From contig SVNK01000003.1 of the NCBI GenBank assembly GCA_015066935.1, positions 1-64,000 of the forward strand: a DNA stretch of 64,000 bases, given 5' to 3'. The stretch comes from Ruminococcus sp. (lineage in GTDB: Bacteria; Bacillota; Clostridia; Oscillospirales; Ruminococcaceae). Below the pieces are notes generated by a model. It saw only the letters and a program-made list of their open reading frames with translations, was not told where the DNA came from and did not search any database. Below are positions 50,963 through 59,730 of this stretch, piece after piece (the stretch's first letter is position 1; each line of letters begins with the position of its first letter). A program made the position numbers and the translations under genes.

Positions 50963-51112
50963 TTACTTTGTTTCTTTGTGAAGAGTGTGCTTGCGGCAGA
51001 ATTTACAATGCTTCATCATTTCGATTCTGTCGGGGTCATTCTTCTTGTTCTTCTTAGAAACATAGTTGCGCTGCTTGCACTCTGTACAAGCTAAAGTAAC
51101 CTTTACTCTCAT
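50963..51112 (-). CDS. rpmG: 50S ribosomal protein L33
   Basis: A 49-residue L33: [18 protein letters not shown], then [15 protein letters not shown] with four zinc-binding cysteines (C-x2-C twice). The start follows AGGAGG. It heads the operon, 17 bp before secE. No tRNA-Trp gene lies between them, unlike in some genomes. Confidence 0.97.
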   Translation of the reverse strand: MRVKVTLACTECKQRNYVSKKNKKNDPDRIEMMKHCKFCRKHTLHKETK

Positions 51113-51213
51113 ATCGGCACCTCCTGAATTAATACTTCCTCTGCAGTGCAGAGTATAGGTTGTTTGCCTCCCTCACGAGGGACAAAAAAATAAACCCCAG
51201 ATGAGGTACACTT

Positions 51214-51242
51214 ATTATATCATATAAATACAGAAAAGTCAA
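51214..51242 (-). promoter_or_regulatory. Promoter of the rpmG-rplA operon
   Basis: TTGACT and TATAAT on the minus strand, 17-bp spacer, about 100 bp before rpmG. Confidence 0.8.
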
Positions 51243-51396
51243 GCATTTTTTAGAATTTCTGCGAAATTTTCTGTTCCGCCGCAGCTGACGCATAAGAATT
51301 GTCTATGATGCAACTTTTTCGGGAGTCAACTGACCGCATGGGAAGTGATTTACCTCTGAGATTTTTCGGAAATAATTGCCGGTTAATCGGGACAAC

Positions 51397-51430
51397 ACCG
51401 CACAAAGCCCGCCTGACGGCTTTGTACGGC
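51397..51430 (-). terminator. Probable terminator after degV
   Basis: ACCGCACAAAGCC pairs with GGCTTTGTACGGC. The T content after it on the minus strand is modest. Confidence 0.5.
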
Positions 51431-51451
51431 ATTGTCTTGAATCGGGTAAAA

Positions 51452-52327
51452 TTACTGTTTATTCTTTTTGCGGCAGACTACAGCAACTACGTCAGGACCG
51501 ATATTTGATGCAACAGCAGCACCTATGTTCAAGAACATTTCAGCCTTTCTGCCTGTTTTCTTGCAAAGCTCCTTTTCGACTTCCTTGGCGAGAGAGTCAT
51601 CACGTCCATGGAGGATTACGTAGGGAGTCTGTGGAGTCATATTACGCTCAACGCAGTCCACGAGCTTAGGAAGAATATTTTTTTCGCCTCTGATTTTCTC
51701 GACGGTAGATGTTTCGCCGTCTTCAAAAAGAATTATCGGCTTGAGACCGAGAAGTTCTCCGGCAAAAGCGGCGGCAGCGGATATTCTTCCTGACTTTCTT
51801 GCATATTTAAGGTTGTAGGGGACAGCATAAACGACGCTCACGTTGAACCAGTCCTGAAGATATGCAACAATTTCCTGAGCGTCAGCACCCTTGCGTATTT
51901 TCTTTACTGCCTCTGTAATGGGATAACCATAAAAACCTGAATAGCAAGTTGAGTCAAGGTTGTAAATATTCATTTTCTCCTTGGCTTCGGGATTATTCTC
52001 ATAGAAATCATTCTTTGCGATCAATGAGCTGTTGTAAGTGCCTGAACCCTTTGAATTGAGTGAGACGGTAATGACATCTGTATAGCCTTCTTTATATATT
52101 TCCTGATATGCATCAAGAAAATCCTGAGGACTTACCTGAGAATGTTTCGGAATCTCATCTGTTGACATCATCAGCTCATAAATTTCCTTTGTAGACTTAT
52201 CGAAAATTTCTCGGTAGCTTTGACCGTTGATATGTATTAAAATGGGAAGAACCCTGATTCCAAGTTCTTCTATAACTTCTTTTGGAAGGTCACAGCAGCT
52301 ATCGGTTAAAATCATTATCTTTGACAT
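51452..52327 (-). CDS. DegV family fatty-acid-binding protein
   Basis: A 291-residue DegV protein; members bind a fatty acid and present it to fatty acid kinase for phospholipid synthesis. MSKIMILTDSCCDLPKE, TSQVSPQDF-like HSQVSPQDFLDAYQEI and VISLNSKGSGTYNSS-like VSLNSKGSGTYNSS carry the family pattern. I chose ATG 52327 behind AAGGAG; an ATG 18 bp earlier precedes that site. It lies 11 bp after trmL. Confidence 0.92.
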   Translation of the reverse strand: MSKIMILTDSCCDLPKEVIEELGIRVLPILIHINGQSYREIFDKSTKEIYELMMSTDEIPKHSQVSPQDFLDAYQEIYKEGYTDVITVSLNSKGSGTYNSSLIAKNDFYENNPEAKEKMNIYNLDSTCYSGFYGYPITEAVKKIRKGADAQEIVAYLQDWFNVSVVYAVPYNLKYARKSGRISAAAAFAGELLGLKPIILFEDGETSTVEKIRGEKNILPKLVDCVERNMTPQTPYVILHGRDDSLAKEVEKELCKKTGRKAEMFLNIGAAVASNIGPDVVAVVCRKKNKQ

Positions 52328-52338
52328 AAAAAACTCCT

Positions 52339-52836
52339 TTACCATTGATATTTTGTAAGTTTACCCTCACGTGAAAGATCGGGATAATCCCATTGCCTCA
52401 GCACTTCATACACTGCTATGGCGACGGAATTTGAAAGATTCAGGCTTCTCAGCTCATTTCGCATAGGGATTCTCAGACAATTACTGGGGTTATCGTGGAG
52501 CAGCTCTTCCGGAAGACCCTTGTCCTCTCTGCCGAAAATCAGGTAGGCGTTGTCGGGGTAGGAGGCATCACTGTGGACCGTTCTTCCTTTTGTAGTAAAG
52601 TAGAAGAAGTGTCCGTCATGATTTTTATCGAAGAAATCTTCAAGACTGTCGTAATAGGATATGTCGAGCTTATCCCAGTAATCGAGACCCGCACGCTTGA
52701 GGTGCTTGTCGCTGATTTCGAAGCCGAAAGGCCTGACGAGATGCAGCCTTGCTCCCGTAACAGCACAGGTTCTTGAAATATTACCTGTGTTCTGGGGGAT
52801 CTGAGGCTCTACAAGAACTATGTTAAGATTTTGCAT
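52339..52836 (-). CDS. trmL: tRNA (cytidine/uridine-34-2'-O)-methyltransferase
   Basis: A 165-residue SPOUT-fold methyltransferase acting on the wobble base of tRNA-Leu. The knot region has LIFGREDKGLPEELL and RIPMRNELRSLNLSNSVAIA. NIVLVEPQIPQNTGNISRTC is the N-terminal mark. The length is standard. The link of its tRNA-Leu substrate with the tRNA-Leu element nearby is probably chance. Confidence 0.95.
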   Translation of the reverse strand: MQNLNIVLVEPQIPQNTGNISRTCAVTGARLHLVRPFGFEISDKHLKRAGLDYWDKLDISYYDSLEDFFDKNHDGHFFYFTTKGRTVHSDASYPDNAYLIFGREDKGLPEELLHDNPSNCLRIPMRNELRSLNLSNSVAIAVYEVLRQWDYPDLSREGKLTKYQW

Positions 52837-52959
52837 TTCTGTTCCTCGTGAATAAAATTTGCAATGCGGCAGAAAATATACTCATGTCGGAAATTCAAGG
52901 ATTCCGCATCCTTTTCCGACGCATCATTGTCCGTACAGCGGACCGTAAGGAGTATACTC

Positions 52960-53133
52960 ATGAACATGAAATCTGTCGCAAAGGGTGCGGCAGCGGGAGC
53001 GATAGTCGGAATAACCTATTATGCTCTTTCTTCCGCAACACCTATGAAAAAATACAGCATAAAACGTAATGCAGGGAGAACTCTGAAGGCGGCGGGAAGC
53101 CTTATAGACGACATAAAATCAGTGCTTATGTAG
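52960..53133 (+). CDS. Small membrane-associated protein
   Basis: A 57-residue protein with a glycine/alanine-rich helix (SVAKGAAAGAIVGITYYALS) and a basic end with KRNAGRTLKAAGSLIDDIKS. ATG 52960 follows AAGGAG. Its last bases overlap the end of ruvX on the other strand. It resembles small proteins often seen near cell-envelope genes in clostridia; no role is known. Confidence 0.65.
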   Translation: MNMKSVAKGAAAGAIVGITYYALSSATPMKKYSIKRNAGRTLKAAGSLIDDIKSVLM

Positions 53134-53557
53134 CTGATTCACCTGTATTTCTGCGGTATTCAAGGTAGCTTTCAAGGATAATGACCGCAGCAACGGCGTC
53201 AACAACTGCCTTACGCTTTTTGCCTCTTGTATTGGTGACGTTAAGGGCGTTGTGCGCAGATACGGTTGTACAGCGTTCGTCCCACAGCTTGACGGGACAG
53301 CCGATGAGCGCCTCAAGCCTTTCGGCAAAAAGACTGCATTTTTCGGCACGCTCGCCGATGGTTCCGTTCATATTCTTCGGATAACCTACAACTACCTGTT
53401 CCGCACGCTGCTCTTTTGCAAGGGCAGCGGTTTTTTCTATACATTTATCGAAGTCCTTCTCCTGTATGACGGTCACGGGAGACGCAATAAGCTCGCTTTT
53501 TCCGCAGACCGCAATACCTGTACGGGAATCTCCGAAGTCAACCGACATAATTACCAT
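53126..53557 (-). CDS. ruvX: Holliday junction resolvase-like protein RuvX/YqgF
   Basis: A 143-residue RNase H-fold protein of the YqgF family, implicated in 16S rRNA processing. IMSVDFGDSRTGIAVCGKSE holds the first catalytic Asp, VVGYPKNMNGTIG the second motif, and VDAVAAVIILESYL the last. The start overlaps pyrD by 7 bp. Confidence 0.94.
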   Translation of the reverse strand: MVIMSVDFGDSRTGIAVCGKSELIASPVTVIQEKDFDKCIEKTAALAKEQRAEQVVVGYPKNMNGTIGERAEKCSLFAERLEALIGCPVKLWDERCTTVSAHNALNVTNTRGKKRKAVVDAVAAVIILESYLEYRRNTGESAT

Positions 53558-54462
53558 GGCTTTACTGTTCCTACGATGTCCGCAACAGATGAAATTCCCT
53601 TAGAATCAAGAAAATCGTTCATCTCATCAACGATTTTTACGGGAGCCATCGGGTCTGTGAAGATTGCGGCACCTACCTGAACTGCGGAAGCACCTGCCAT
53701 CATGAGTTCAATTGCGTCACGTCCCGAAGCGACACCGCCCATGCCGATTACAGGGATGTTTACGGCATTGGCAACCTGCCATACCATACGGACTGCAATG
53801 GGGAATACCGCAGGTCCGCTCATTCCGCCCACGTTATTGCGGAGGATTGGTCTGCCTGTATTGATGTCTATTCTCATTCCGAGGAGCGTATTTATAAGCG
53901 ATACAGCGTCTGCGCCTGCTGCCTCAACAGCCTTTGCGATGTCTGTAATGCTTGTAACATTTGGTGAGAGTTTTACAACGAGAGGCTTTGAAGTGACCTT
54001 GCGGACACGGCTTACAACCTCTGCTGCCATCTCACAGCTTGTACCGAAAGCGGCTCCGCCCTGTTTCACGTTGGGACATGAAATGTTCAGCTCTATCATG
54101 TGAACGTCGGTCGGTTCGAGCTTTGCGGCAACTTCTGCACACTCATCGGGGGTAGAGCCTGCGATGTTTGCAAGAACGACAAGGTTCTTAGTCAGCAGAT
54201 AAGGAAGCTCCTTTTCGATGAAGTGGTCGATTCCGGGGTTCTGGAGTCCGACGGAATTGAGCATTCCTGAAGGTGTTTCGGCGATTCTCGGTGCAAGATT
54301 TCCTGTTCTTCTGTGGAGAGTTGTGCCTTTTGTAGCGATTCCGCCGAGTTTTGAAAGAGGGAAAAGTTCCTCATATTCTCTTCCGTAGCCGAAAACTCCC
54401 GATGCAGGAATGATGGGGTTCTTAAAATCGACCCCGCAGATTTTTACAGAAAGATCAGCCAT
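53551..54462 (-). CDS. pyrD: Dihydroorotate dehydrogenase B, catalytic subunit
   Basis: A 303-residue FMN enzyme of pyrimidine synthesis. KNPIIPASGVFGYGREYEEL, ELNISCPNVKQGG with the catalytic Cys, VVKLSPNVT and GMGGVASGRDAIELMMAGAS are all present. It is type 1B, paired with PyrK, whose stop overlaps the PyrD start by one base. Other pyr genes are not in the window. Confidence 0.97.
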   Translation of the reverse strand: MADLSVKICGVDFKNPIIPASGVFGYGREYEELFPLSKLGGIATKGTTLHRRTGNLAPRIAETPSGMLNSVGLQNPGIDHFIEKELPYLLTKNLVVLANIAGSTPDECAEVAAKLEPTDVHMIELNISCPNVKQGGAAFGTSCEMAAEVVSRVRKVTSKPLVVKLSPNVTSITDIAKAVEAAGADAVSLINTLLGMRIDINTGRPILRNNVGGMSGPAVFPIAVRMVWQVANAVNIPVIGMGGVASGRDAIELMMAGASAVQVGAAIFTDPMAPVKIVDEMNDFLDSKGISSVADIVGTVKPW

Positions 54463-55232
54463 TACCAGAGCACCTCCTCAGCGTTGAATACGGGACCGTC
54501 CTTGCATACATGAGCAAAATATTCTTCATCGTTTCTCACTGTACGGCAGGCACATCCGAGACAGGCTCCGATTCCGCACGCCATACGTTCCTCAAGGGAA
54601 ATTTCGCAGAAGATTCCGTTTTCCTTGCAGATTCCTGCAATACCTTTAAGCATGGGCATAGGTCCGCAGGCGTAGACAGCGTCTATACCGCTCTCTTTAA
54701 CGAGTTCGCTGAAAGGCTGTGTAACAAATCCGTGGATTCCGAGAGTACCGTCATCAGTGCAGAGGATGGTCTGTGCACCTGTTTTCCCGAAATCATCCTG
54801 AAGAATAACGGCAGACGCACTTCTGAAGCCCGAAATCGCAGTTGCTTTATTGCCGTAGTAAGCGGCAAGCGGAAGCATCGGCGGAGTTCCGATGCCGCCT
54901 CCGATAAGAATGACCTTTTTAAAGCTGTCATTCAGAGTAAAGCCGTGACCGAGAGGAGCGAGCATATCAATGAGGTCACCCTTGTTGAGTTCTGCGATAG
55001 CGGAAGTACCGTCTCCTCTGATTTCAAAGACAATACGGAGCGTTCCTGACTCCTTGTCGATACCGCATATTGAGATAGGTCTGCGGAGTGTGAAGCCCTT
55101 TGCACGGATATGTACGAACTGTCCGGGCTGAGCGACTGCCGCAACCTCCGGACAGCTTATTGTAAAGCTGTAGGTTTCACGGGCAATTGCCTGTTTTTCG
55201 GTAATAATGTAAGTTCCCTGTGTGTATTTCAT
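54462..55232 (-). CDS. pyrK: Dihydroorotate dehydrogenase B, electron transfer subunit
   Basis: A 256-residue FAD and [2Fe-2S] subunit that passes electrons from PyrD to NAD+. FTLRRPISICGID is the FAD site, LIGGGIGTPPMLPLA the NAD(H) loop, and the cluster ligands are in CGIGACLGCAC plus a later HVCKDGP. The start follows GGAGG. It heads pyrK-pyrD-ruvX. Confidence 0.97.
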   Translation of the reverse strand: MKYTQGTYIITEKQAIARETYSFTISCPEVAAVAQPGQFVHIRAKGFTLRRPISICGIDKESGTLRIVFEIRGDGTSAIAELNKGDLIDMLAPLGHGFTLNDSFKKVILIGGGIGTPPMLPLAAYYGNKATAISGFRSASAVILQDDFGKTGAQTILCTDDGTLGIHGFVTQPFSELVKESGIDAVYACGPMPMLKGIAGICKENGIFCEISLEERMACGIGACLGCACRTVRNDEEYFAHVCKDGPVFNAEEVLW

Positions 55233-55267
55233 TTTTTCCTCCTGTCAAGAGAGTTTTATTGCTATAC

Positions 55268-55296
55268 ATTATACCATACTTTTCACTTTTAAGCAA
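55268..55296 (-). promoter_or_regulatory. pyrK promoter
   Basis: TTGCTT and TATAAT on the minus strand, 17-bp spacer, about 35 bp before pyrK. The leader is too short for a long attenuator. Confidence 0.75.
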
Positions 55297-55402
55297 GCCT
55301 CTGAGAATGAATAAATTATAATTTATTATTTAGTAGTACAGACATATGTGTTTCAATGGAGTGCAGTTTCGTTTTTTCGTCCGATATTTACGAATATCGC
55401 AA

Positions 55403-55448
55403 AAAGCCGCTTCTGACAATAGTATCAAAAGCGGCTTTGCTGTACATC
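55403..55448 (-). terminator. Terminator after the SASP gene
   Basis: AAAGCCGCTT pairs with AAGCGGCTTT; TTTTTGCG follows on the minus strand. Confidence 0.8.
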
Positions 55449-55480
55449 TTATAAAATCAGGAAGCAGTTTCGGAAAGAAG

Positions 55481-55660
55481 TTACTGCATCTTATAAGCGT
55501 CGATCATTTTCTTTACCATCTGACCGCCAATGGAACCTGCCTCTCTTGAAGTGAGGTCACCGTTATAACCCTGCTTGAGGTTTACGCCAACTTCGCTTGC
55601 GGATTCCATCTTAAATCTTTCGAGAGCTTCCTTGCCCTTCTGAGTAAATTCACCCTTCAT
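55481..55660 (-). CDS. Alpha/beta-type small acid-soluble spore protein
   Basis: A 59-residue spore DNA-coating protein. ALERFKMESASEVGVNLKQG holds the GPR protease cut region and YNGDLTSREAGSIGGQMVKK the DNA-binding motif. ATG 55660 follows AAGGAG. It is monocistronic with its own terminator. Expression would be in the forespore, under sigma G in known systems; no such promoter was clearly identified. Confidence 0.92.
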   Translation of the reverse strand: MKGEFTQKGKEALERFKMESASEVGVNLKQGYNGDLTSREAGSIGGQMVKKMIDAYKMQ

Positions 55661-55953
55661 AATAAAAATCTCCTTGAAATATATTGATTGTTCAGATTTG
55701 TATTGAACTTTAATAAGCATTGAAAACTGCTGTAATAGAGCAGATTAATGCCTGAATGTCCGAAGCAGAATATCCATGCTGCTTCGGATGACGAAAGCTG
55801 AGCATCAGGCTCGGTTCAATCCGTCATGAAAGTATTATTGCACTGCTGCGAGAATTTATCATAGAGAAATTCTGGATATAACTATACATTTTGTTAACTT
55901 TTTTGCGTGTTTTACACTCTATATAAAAAAAGTCGGACAACGAGCAAAAATGC

Positions 55954-55982
55954 TTGACAAATCAAATTCAATATGATATAAT
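55954..55982 (+). promoter_or_regulatory. Promoter of the polysaccharide kinase operon
   Basis: TTGACA and TATAAT, 17-bp spacer, 207 bp before the gene. The remaining region 55721-55953 shows nothing clear. Confidence 0.8.
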
Positions 55983-56105
55983 CAAACGTGTGGGTAACGG
56001 ACAGGCATATTTCCGGAACTATCCGATGTGGCGGAAGTTCGGTCTGTTTCGGGAGAAAAATTATTACAGGTAAGATTTACCATGTTATAATCCGTTGTAA
56101 TAATG

Positions 56106-56143
56106 ACCTCTGTAGCATATCAATATGTTAATAGGGGTTTTTT
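56106..56143 (+). terminator. Attenuator-like terminator in the polysaccharide leader
   Basis: ACCTCT pairs with AGGGGT, CATA with TATG inside, then TTTTTT. It lies between the promoter and the gene, so read-through must be controlled or partial. The upstream leader (55990-56090) has several G/C-rich segments that may pair. Confidence 0.6.
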
Positions 56144-56188
56144 ATATTTTTACACAAAATAAAAGGATATAAAAGGAGTTTTTTGCCG

Positions 56189-57763
56189 ATGAAAAAGAGC
56201 TACTCGATCAAGGATTTGTTTATTATTGTCCTCAGCAGGCTGCCGTACATTGTTATTTCAGCCGTAATCTGTGCTGTGGCAATGTTTGGAGTGTCAAAGT
56301 TTATGATTGACCCGAAGTATCAGTCGAATGTTTCACTCTATGTAAAAAACAGCAATAAGGCTCCGGATTCAAATCAGTCTGTAAACGTTAACGACCTTAA
56401 CGTATCAAAGTCACTTGTAAGCACATATATCGTTATCCTCAACAACGACATTGTTATGGATGAAATCAGCGATATTCTCCTTTCAAGACATTCAGAAGCT
56501 GAACTTGCAAACGATTTCAAGATCGTTGACGGACGTATTACAAACAGAAGTCTCAAGGCTTGCTACAACATGGTTGCAGCAAATCAGACTGAGGTTCTCA
56601 AGATTACAGCAACAACCAAAAGAGCAGAACTTTCACAGGAACTCTGTAATGTTATGGCAGAGGTTGCGCCCGAATTCCTTATCCGTGTAGTTGGTGCAGG
56701 TTCTGTAGAAAAAATTGGCGACGCAAAGCTTTATCCCAACAAGGTTTCACCTAATGTAACAAAGAATACAATTCTCGGTGGAATTGCCGGTTTCGTTCTT
56801 TCAATCCTTATTGTGTTCATGATTGATTTCTTTGACAACACAGTCAAGTCTACAGAGGAGATTCAGGATCGCTTCAATAAGCCTATTCTCGGTGAGATTC
56901 CCCACATCGGCGGAAAGACCAAGAAAAAAGAAATCGGTAAGTCGAGTGACCGAAAGAAGAAGCTTCTCTTCAATGACAAGAACAATGAAATTCCTTTCAG
57001 CGTAGTTGAAAACTACAAGTCGATCAGAACCAATGTTACATTCTCTCTTTCAACAGCAGAGAATAAGATTTTTGCCGTTACAAGTTCACTTCCTTCTGAA
57101 GGTAAGTCGGTTACAATCGCAAACCTCGCAGTAACAATGGCTGAGGCAGACAAGAAGGTTCTCCTTATTGATGCCGACATGAGAAAGCCTGTTCAGCATA
57201 AGAATTTCAGTCTTAAGAATAAGAAGGGTCTTTCGACCGTTCTCTCACGTGAGGCAGTGTTTGAGGACTGCGTAAACAGAGGCGTCAAGAAGAATCTTGA
57301 TGTTCTTACAGCAGGTGTTATTCCTCCCAACCCGTCAGAGCTTCTTGCATCCAAGAAGATGCGTGAGATGATTGACAAGATCAAGAACGAGTATGATTAT
57401 ATCCTGATTGATACTCCGCCTATTCTCCAGATGACCGACGTTATCGGACTTGCTGATATTATTGCCGGCGTAACGGTAGTTCTCTCCTACGGTAACACAA
57501 CTTATCAGGAGGTTCAGGAAGTTCAGAAGAAGCTTGAGCTTGGTAACTGTAACCTCATGGGCTTTATCCTCAATAATATTACAAGAGGTGCAGGCAACAG
57601 CTACAGCTACAGCAAGTACGGTCGTTATAAGTATGGCTACAAATATAAGCAGTACGATATGAACTACAGAACAGAACAGTCCGAAGAAAAGGAAGAGGAA
57701 AAGAGCGAAAGCAATTCTTCTTCCAAGAAAAATAAAGAATCAGAAAGCAAAAAGAAGAATTAA
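56189..57763 (+). CDS. Wzz-type chain-length protein fused to BY-family tyrosine kinase
   Basis: A 524-residue membrane kinase that controls capsule or exopolysaccharide export. Residues 1-230 are the Wzz part with helices near 20-40 and 195-215. The kinase has Walker A SLPSEGKSVTIANLA, Walker A' LLIDADMRKP and Walker B ILIDTPP. The tail has a Tyr cluster (YSYSKYGRYKYGYKYKQYD) for autophosphorylation, then a Lys/Glu-rich end. In many Firmicutes the two parts are separate genes. ATG 56189 follows AAAAGGAG. Confidence 0.93.
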   Translation: MKKSYSIKDLFIIVLSRLPYIVISAVICAVAMFGVSKFMIDPKYQSNVSLYVKNSNKAPDSNQSVNVNDLNVSKSLVSTYIVILNNDIVMDEISDILLSRHSEAELANDFKIVDGRITNRSLKACYNMVAANQTEVLKITATTKRAELSQELCNVMAEVAPEFLIRVVGAGSVEKIGDAKLYPNKVSPNVTKNTILGGIAGFVLSILIVFMIDFFDNTVKSTEEIQDRFNKPILGEIPHIGGKTKKKEIGKSSDRKKKLLFNDKNNEIPFSVVENYKSIRTNVTFSLSTAENKIFAVTSSLPSEGKSVTIANLAVTMAEADKKVLLIDADMRKPVQHKNFSLKNKKGLSTVLSREAVFEDCVNRGVKKNLDVLTAGVIPPNPSELLASKKMREMIDKIKNEYDYILIDTPPILQMTDVIGLADIIAGVTVVLSYGNTTYQEVQEVQKKLELGNCNLMGFILNNITRGAGNSYSYSKYGRYKYGYKYKQYDMNYRTEQSEEKEEEKSESNSSSKKNKESESKKKN

Positions 57764-57765
57764 AA

Positions 57766-58455
57766 ATGTTGACAGATTATCATTGCCATATTTTACCCGG
57801 ACTTGATGACGGTGCGGAAAGCGTTGAAATGTCGCTTGAAATGCTGGAGGTCATGAAGTCCTACGGGGTAGAAAGAATTGTAGCAACTTCACACTTCTAT
57901 GCACACCGTGAAAGAAGTGTGGAACGCTTCCTCGAAAAAAGACAGCAGGCATATGAAAAGCTTATGGCAGCTGACCCTCCCATAAAAAATATTATTCTCG
58001 GAGCCGAGGTTGCTATAGAAAAGGACCTTTCCGAAATAAAGAATATAGAAAAGCTTGCAATACAGGGAACAGACCTGATTCTCCTTGAATTCCCGTATAA
58101 AGAGTTCTCAAACTGGATGGTTGAGGAGATTGAAAATGTCGCAGCAACATTCGGGCTTACTCCAATAGTTGCTCATGTTCACAGGTATTTCCCTTTTTAC
58201 ACAAAGTCTGATTACGAAAAAGTGCTGCAGGCTGATGCGGTTTTCCAGATCAATGCAGAGGCATTCGGTACTTTTAAGGAATCGGGACTTGTGAAAAAGC
58301 TGATAAAAAATGAGTTTTCACTGGTTTTCGGCAGTGATGCGCATAATGTTTCGGACCGTAAACCAAATCTCAATATAGCTGTAAAGAAGCTTGCCAAGTA
58401 CGAGGGGATTCTTGATAAATCAAATTCTCTCATAGACAGGCATTTTATAAAGTAA
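57766..58455 (+). CDS. CpsB/CapC-type tyrosine phosphatase (PHP family)
   Basis: A 229-residue manganese-dependent phosphatase that removes phosphate from the partner kinase. The PHP motifs are DYHCHILPGLDDGAES, ATSHFYAH, GAEV, HVHRYFPF and GSDAHN. It starts 3 bp after the kinase stop. No glycosyltransferase genes follow; the terminator at 58465 ends this two-gene unit. Confidence 0.95.
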   Translation: MLTDYHCHILPGLDDGAESVEMSLEMLEVMKSYGVERIVATSHFYAHRERSVERFLEKRQQAYEKLMAADPPIKNIILGAEVAIEKDLSEIKNIEKLAIQGTDLILLEFPYKEFSNWMVEEIENVAATFGLTPIVAHVHRYFPFYTKSDYEKVLQADAVFQINAEAFGTFKESGLVKKLIKNEFSLVFGSDAHNVSDRKPNLNIAVKKLAKYEGILDKSNSLIDRHFIK

Positions 58456-58464
58456 ACTAAAGCT

Positions 58465-58507
58465 TTCCATAGCATTTGCAGAAGTGCGGATGCTATGGAA
58501 TTTTTTT
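58465..58507 (+). terminator. Terminator after the phosphatase gene
   Basis: TTCCATAGCAT pairs with ATGCTATGGAA, followed by seven T. Confidence 0.85.
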
Positions 58508-58513
58508 ATTTGC

Positions 58514-58543
58514 TTGACAGATATGTCGTTTATAGTGTAAAAT
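58514..58543 (+). promoter_or_regulatory. Promoter of the DUF4261 gene
   Basis: TTGACA and TAAAAT, 18-bp spacer. Confidence 0.65.
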
Positions 58544-58619
58544 TATAAGAGCACAGTTGCATGTGCGGAAAAAGTTGAGACAACAATATATTGTCTGTTG
58601 TTGTAAAAGGAGAATAGAA

Positions 58620-59510
58620 ATGGAAACATACAAGCAGGATTTAACACAAAAAGAAGATAAAGGTACAATTTTTATGATGCAGCTCCTGATGGAGGATGCC
58701 TGTCAGATGCCGCAGCAGTCTGATATTGAAAGAGTTCTGAAAAAACATCTCGGCGACGATATGGAATTATGCAGCTACAGTGACAAGGTTGCGGGAATTG
58801 CCGTTACAAAATACAAGGCAGAGTATGAGGAGGGGAATGTAGCTCCGATGCTGTCGATTTTCAAGTGCATGGAGTTTGACGGCAAAAGAATTGATTCAAT
58901 TACAAGAAGTCAGATGTGGGACTGTCCCGAGCATGATGAGATTCTTGACAGCTGTCGTTATCACGTTCTTGCATCGGATATGTTGGGTGCAGTGATGCAG
59001 TATAAAGAGCGTGCGGATATGCTCATGGACTATCTTGAGGCACTCGTTGAACTTTTTCCTGCATGCAAGGCTGTATATTTTGTGAATTCGGGAAAGATGT
59101 TTACAGCAGAAGCTATACGCAGTCATAACATTCCACATGACGACAGATTTATCTATTTTGCAGTGAATGTACGTTTCTTCAGTATACAGGATTCACCTGC
59201 AATGATAGTAGATACTGTTGGCATGGAAGCACTCGATATGCCTGATCTCCAGTATCATTTTCACGGTATGGACCCGAATTTTGTCGTTAATCACGCATAC
59301 AACGTGCTTTCCTATATGTATGAAAACGATAATCCTATCGAAAACAATAACACCATTGACGGTATCGCAGATGGTGAGATGTCGGACAAGGTTTTATGGA
59401 AGTGCTGTTATGAAGAGTCGCTCATTCAGCCTGTGCGTGCGGTTATCGACATCAATATGGGTGAATTGGCTTCAGGTGTACGTTCAACAGCAGACGAAGA
59501 TGATAACTGA
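58620..59510 (+). CDS. DUF4261 domain protein
   Basis: A 296-residue cytosolic protein with the DUF4261 signature: ACKAVYFVNSGKMFTAEAI, DTVGMEALDMPDLQYHFHG and VRAVIDINMGEL. The function is unknown. ATG 58620 follows AAAGGAG; an earlier in-frame start lacks a site. It is a single-gene unit with its own promoter and terminator. Confidence 0.8.
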   Translation: METYKQDLTQKEDKGTIFMMQLLMEDACQMPQQSDIERVLKKHLGDDMELCSYSDKVAGIAVTKYKAEYEEGNVAPMLSIFKCMEFDGKRIDSITRSQMWDCPEHDEILDSCRYHVLASDMLGAVMQYKERADMLMDYLEALVELFPACKAVYFVNSGKMFTAEAIRSHNIPHDDRFIYFAVNVRFFSIQDSPAMIVDTVGMEALDMPDLQYHFHGMDPNFVVNHAYNVLSYMYENDNPIENNNTIDGIADGEMSDKVLWKCCYEESLIQPVRAVIDINMGELASGVRSTADEDDN

Positions 59511-59523
59511 ATTAATTAAATGT

Positions 59524-59560
59524 AAAAAGTCTCAACACTTATGGCGTGTTGAGACTTTTT
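59524..59560 (+). terminator. Terminator after the DUF4261 gene
   Basis: AAAAAGTCTCAACAC pairs with GTGTTGAGACTTTTT. Confidence 0.85.
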
Positions 59561-59668
59561 TATCCGGAATTAAGTATATAAAATTCGTTAAAGCAGACAA
59601 TAAGATAAATGATTTTTTGTGTTAATGCTAAATTTATTATCTCAAACATCAAAATATAACAAAAACTA

Positions 59669-59697
59669 TTGACAAGTGTGCGATGTTATAGTATAAT
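59669..59697 (+). promoter_or_regulatory. mcrBC promoter
   Basis: TTGACA and TATAAT, 17-bp spacer, 33 bp before mcrB. Confidence 0.8.
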
Positions 59698-59730
59698 TAA
59701 TACAAATAATAAAAACCGAGGTGCTTAATC

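Noticed and set aside
54510..55049. Protein of 179 residues on the plus strand
   Set aside because: Antisense to pyrK, a well-supported gene.
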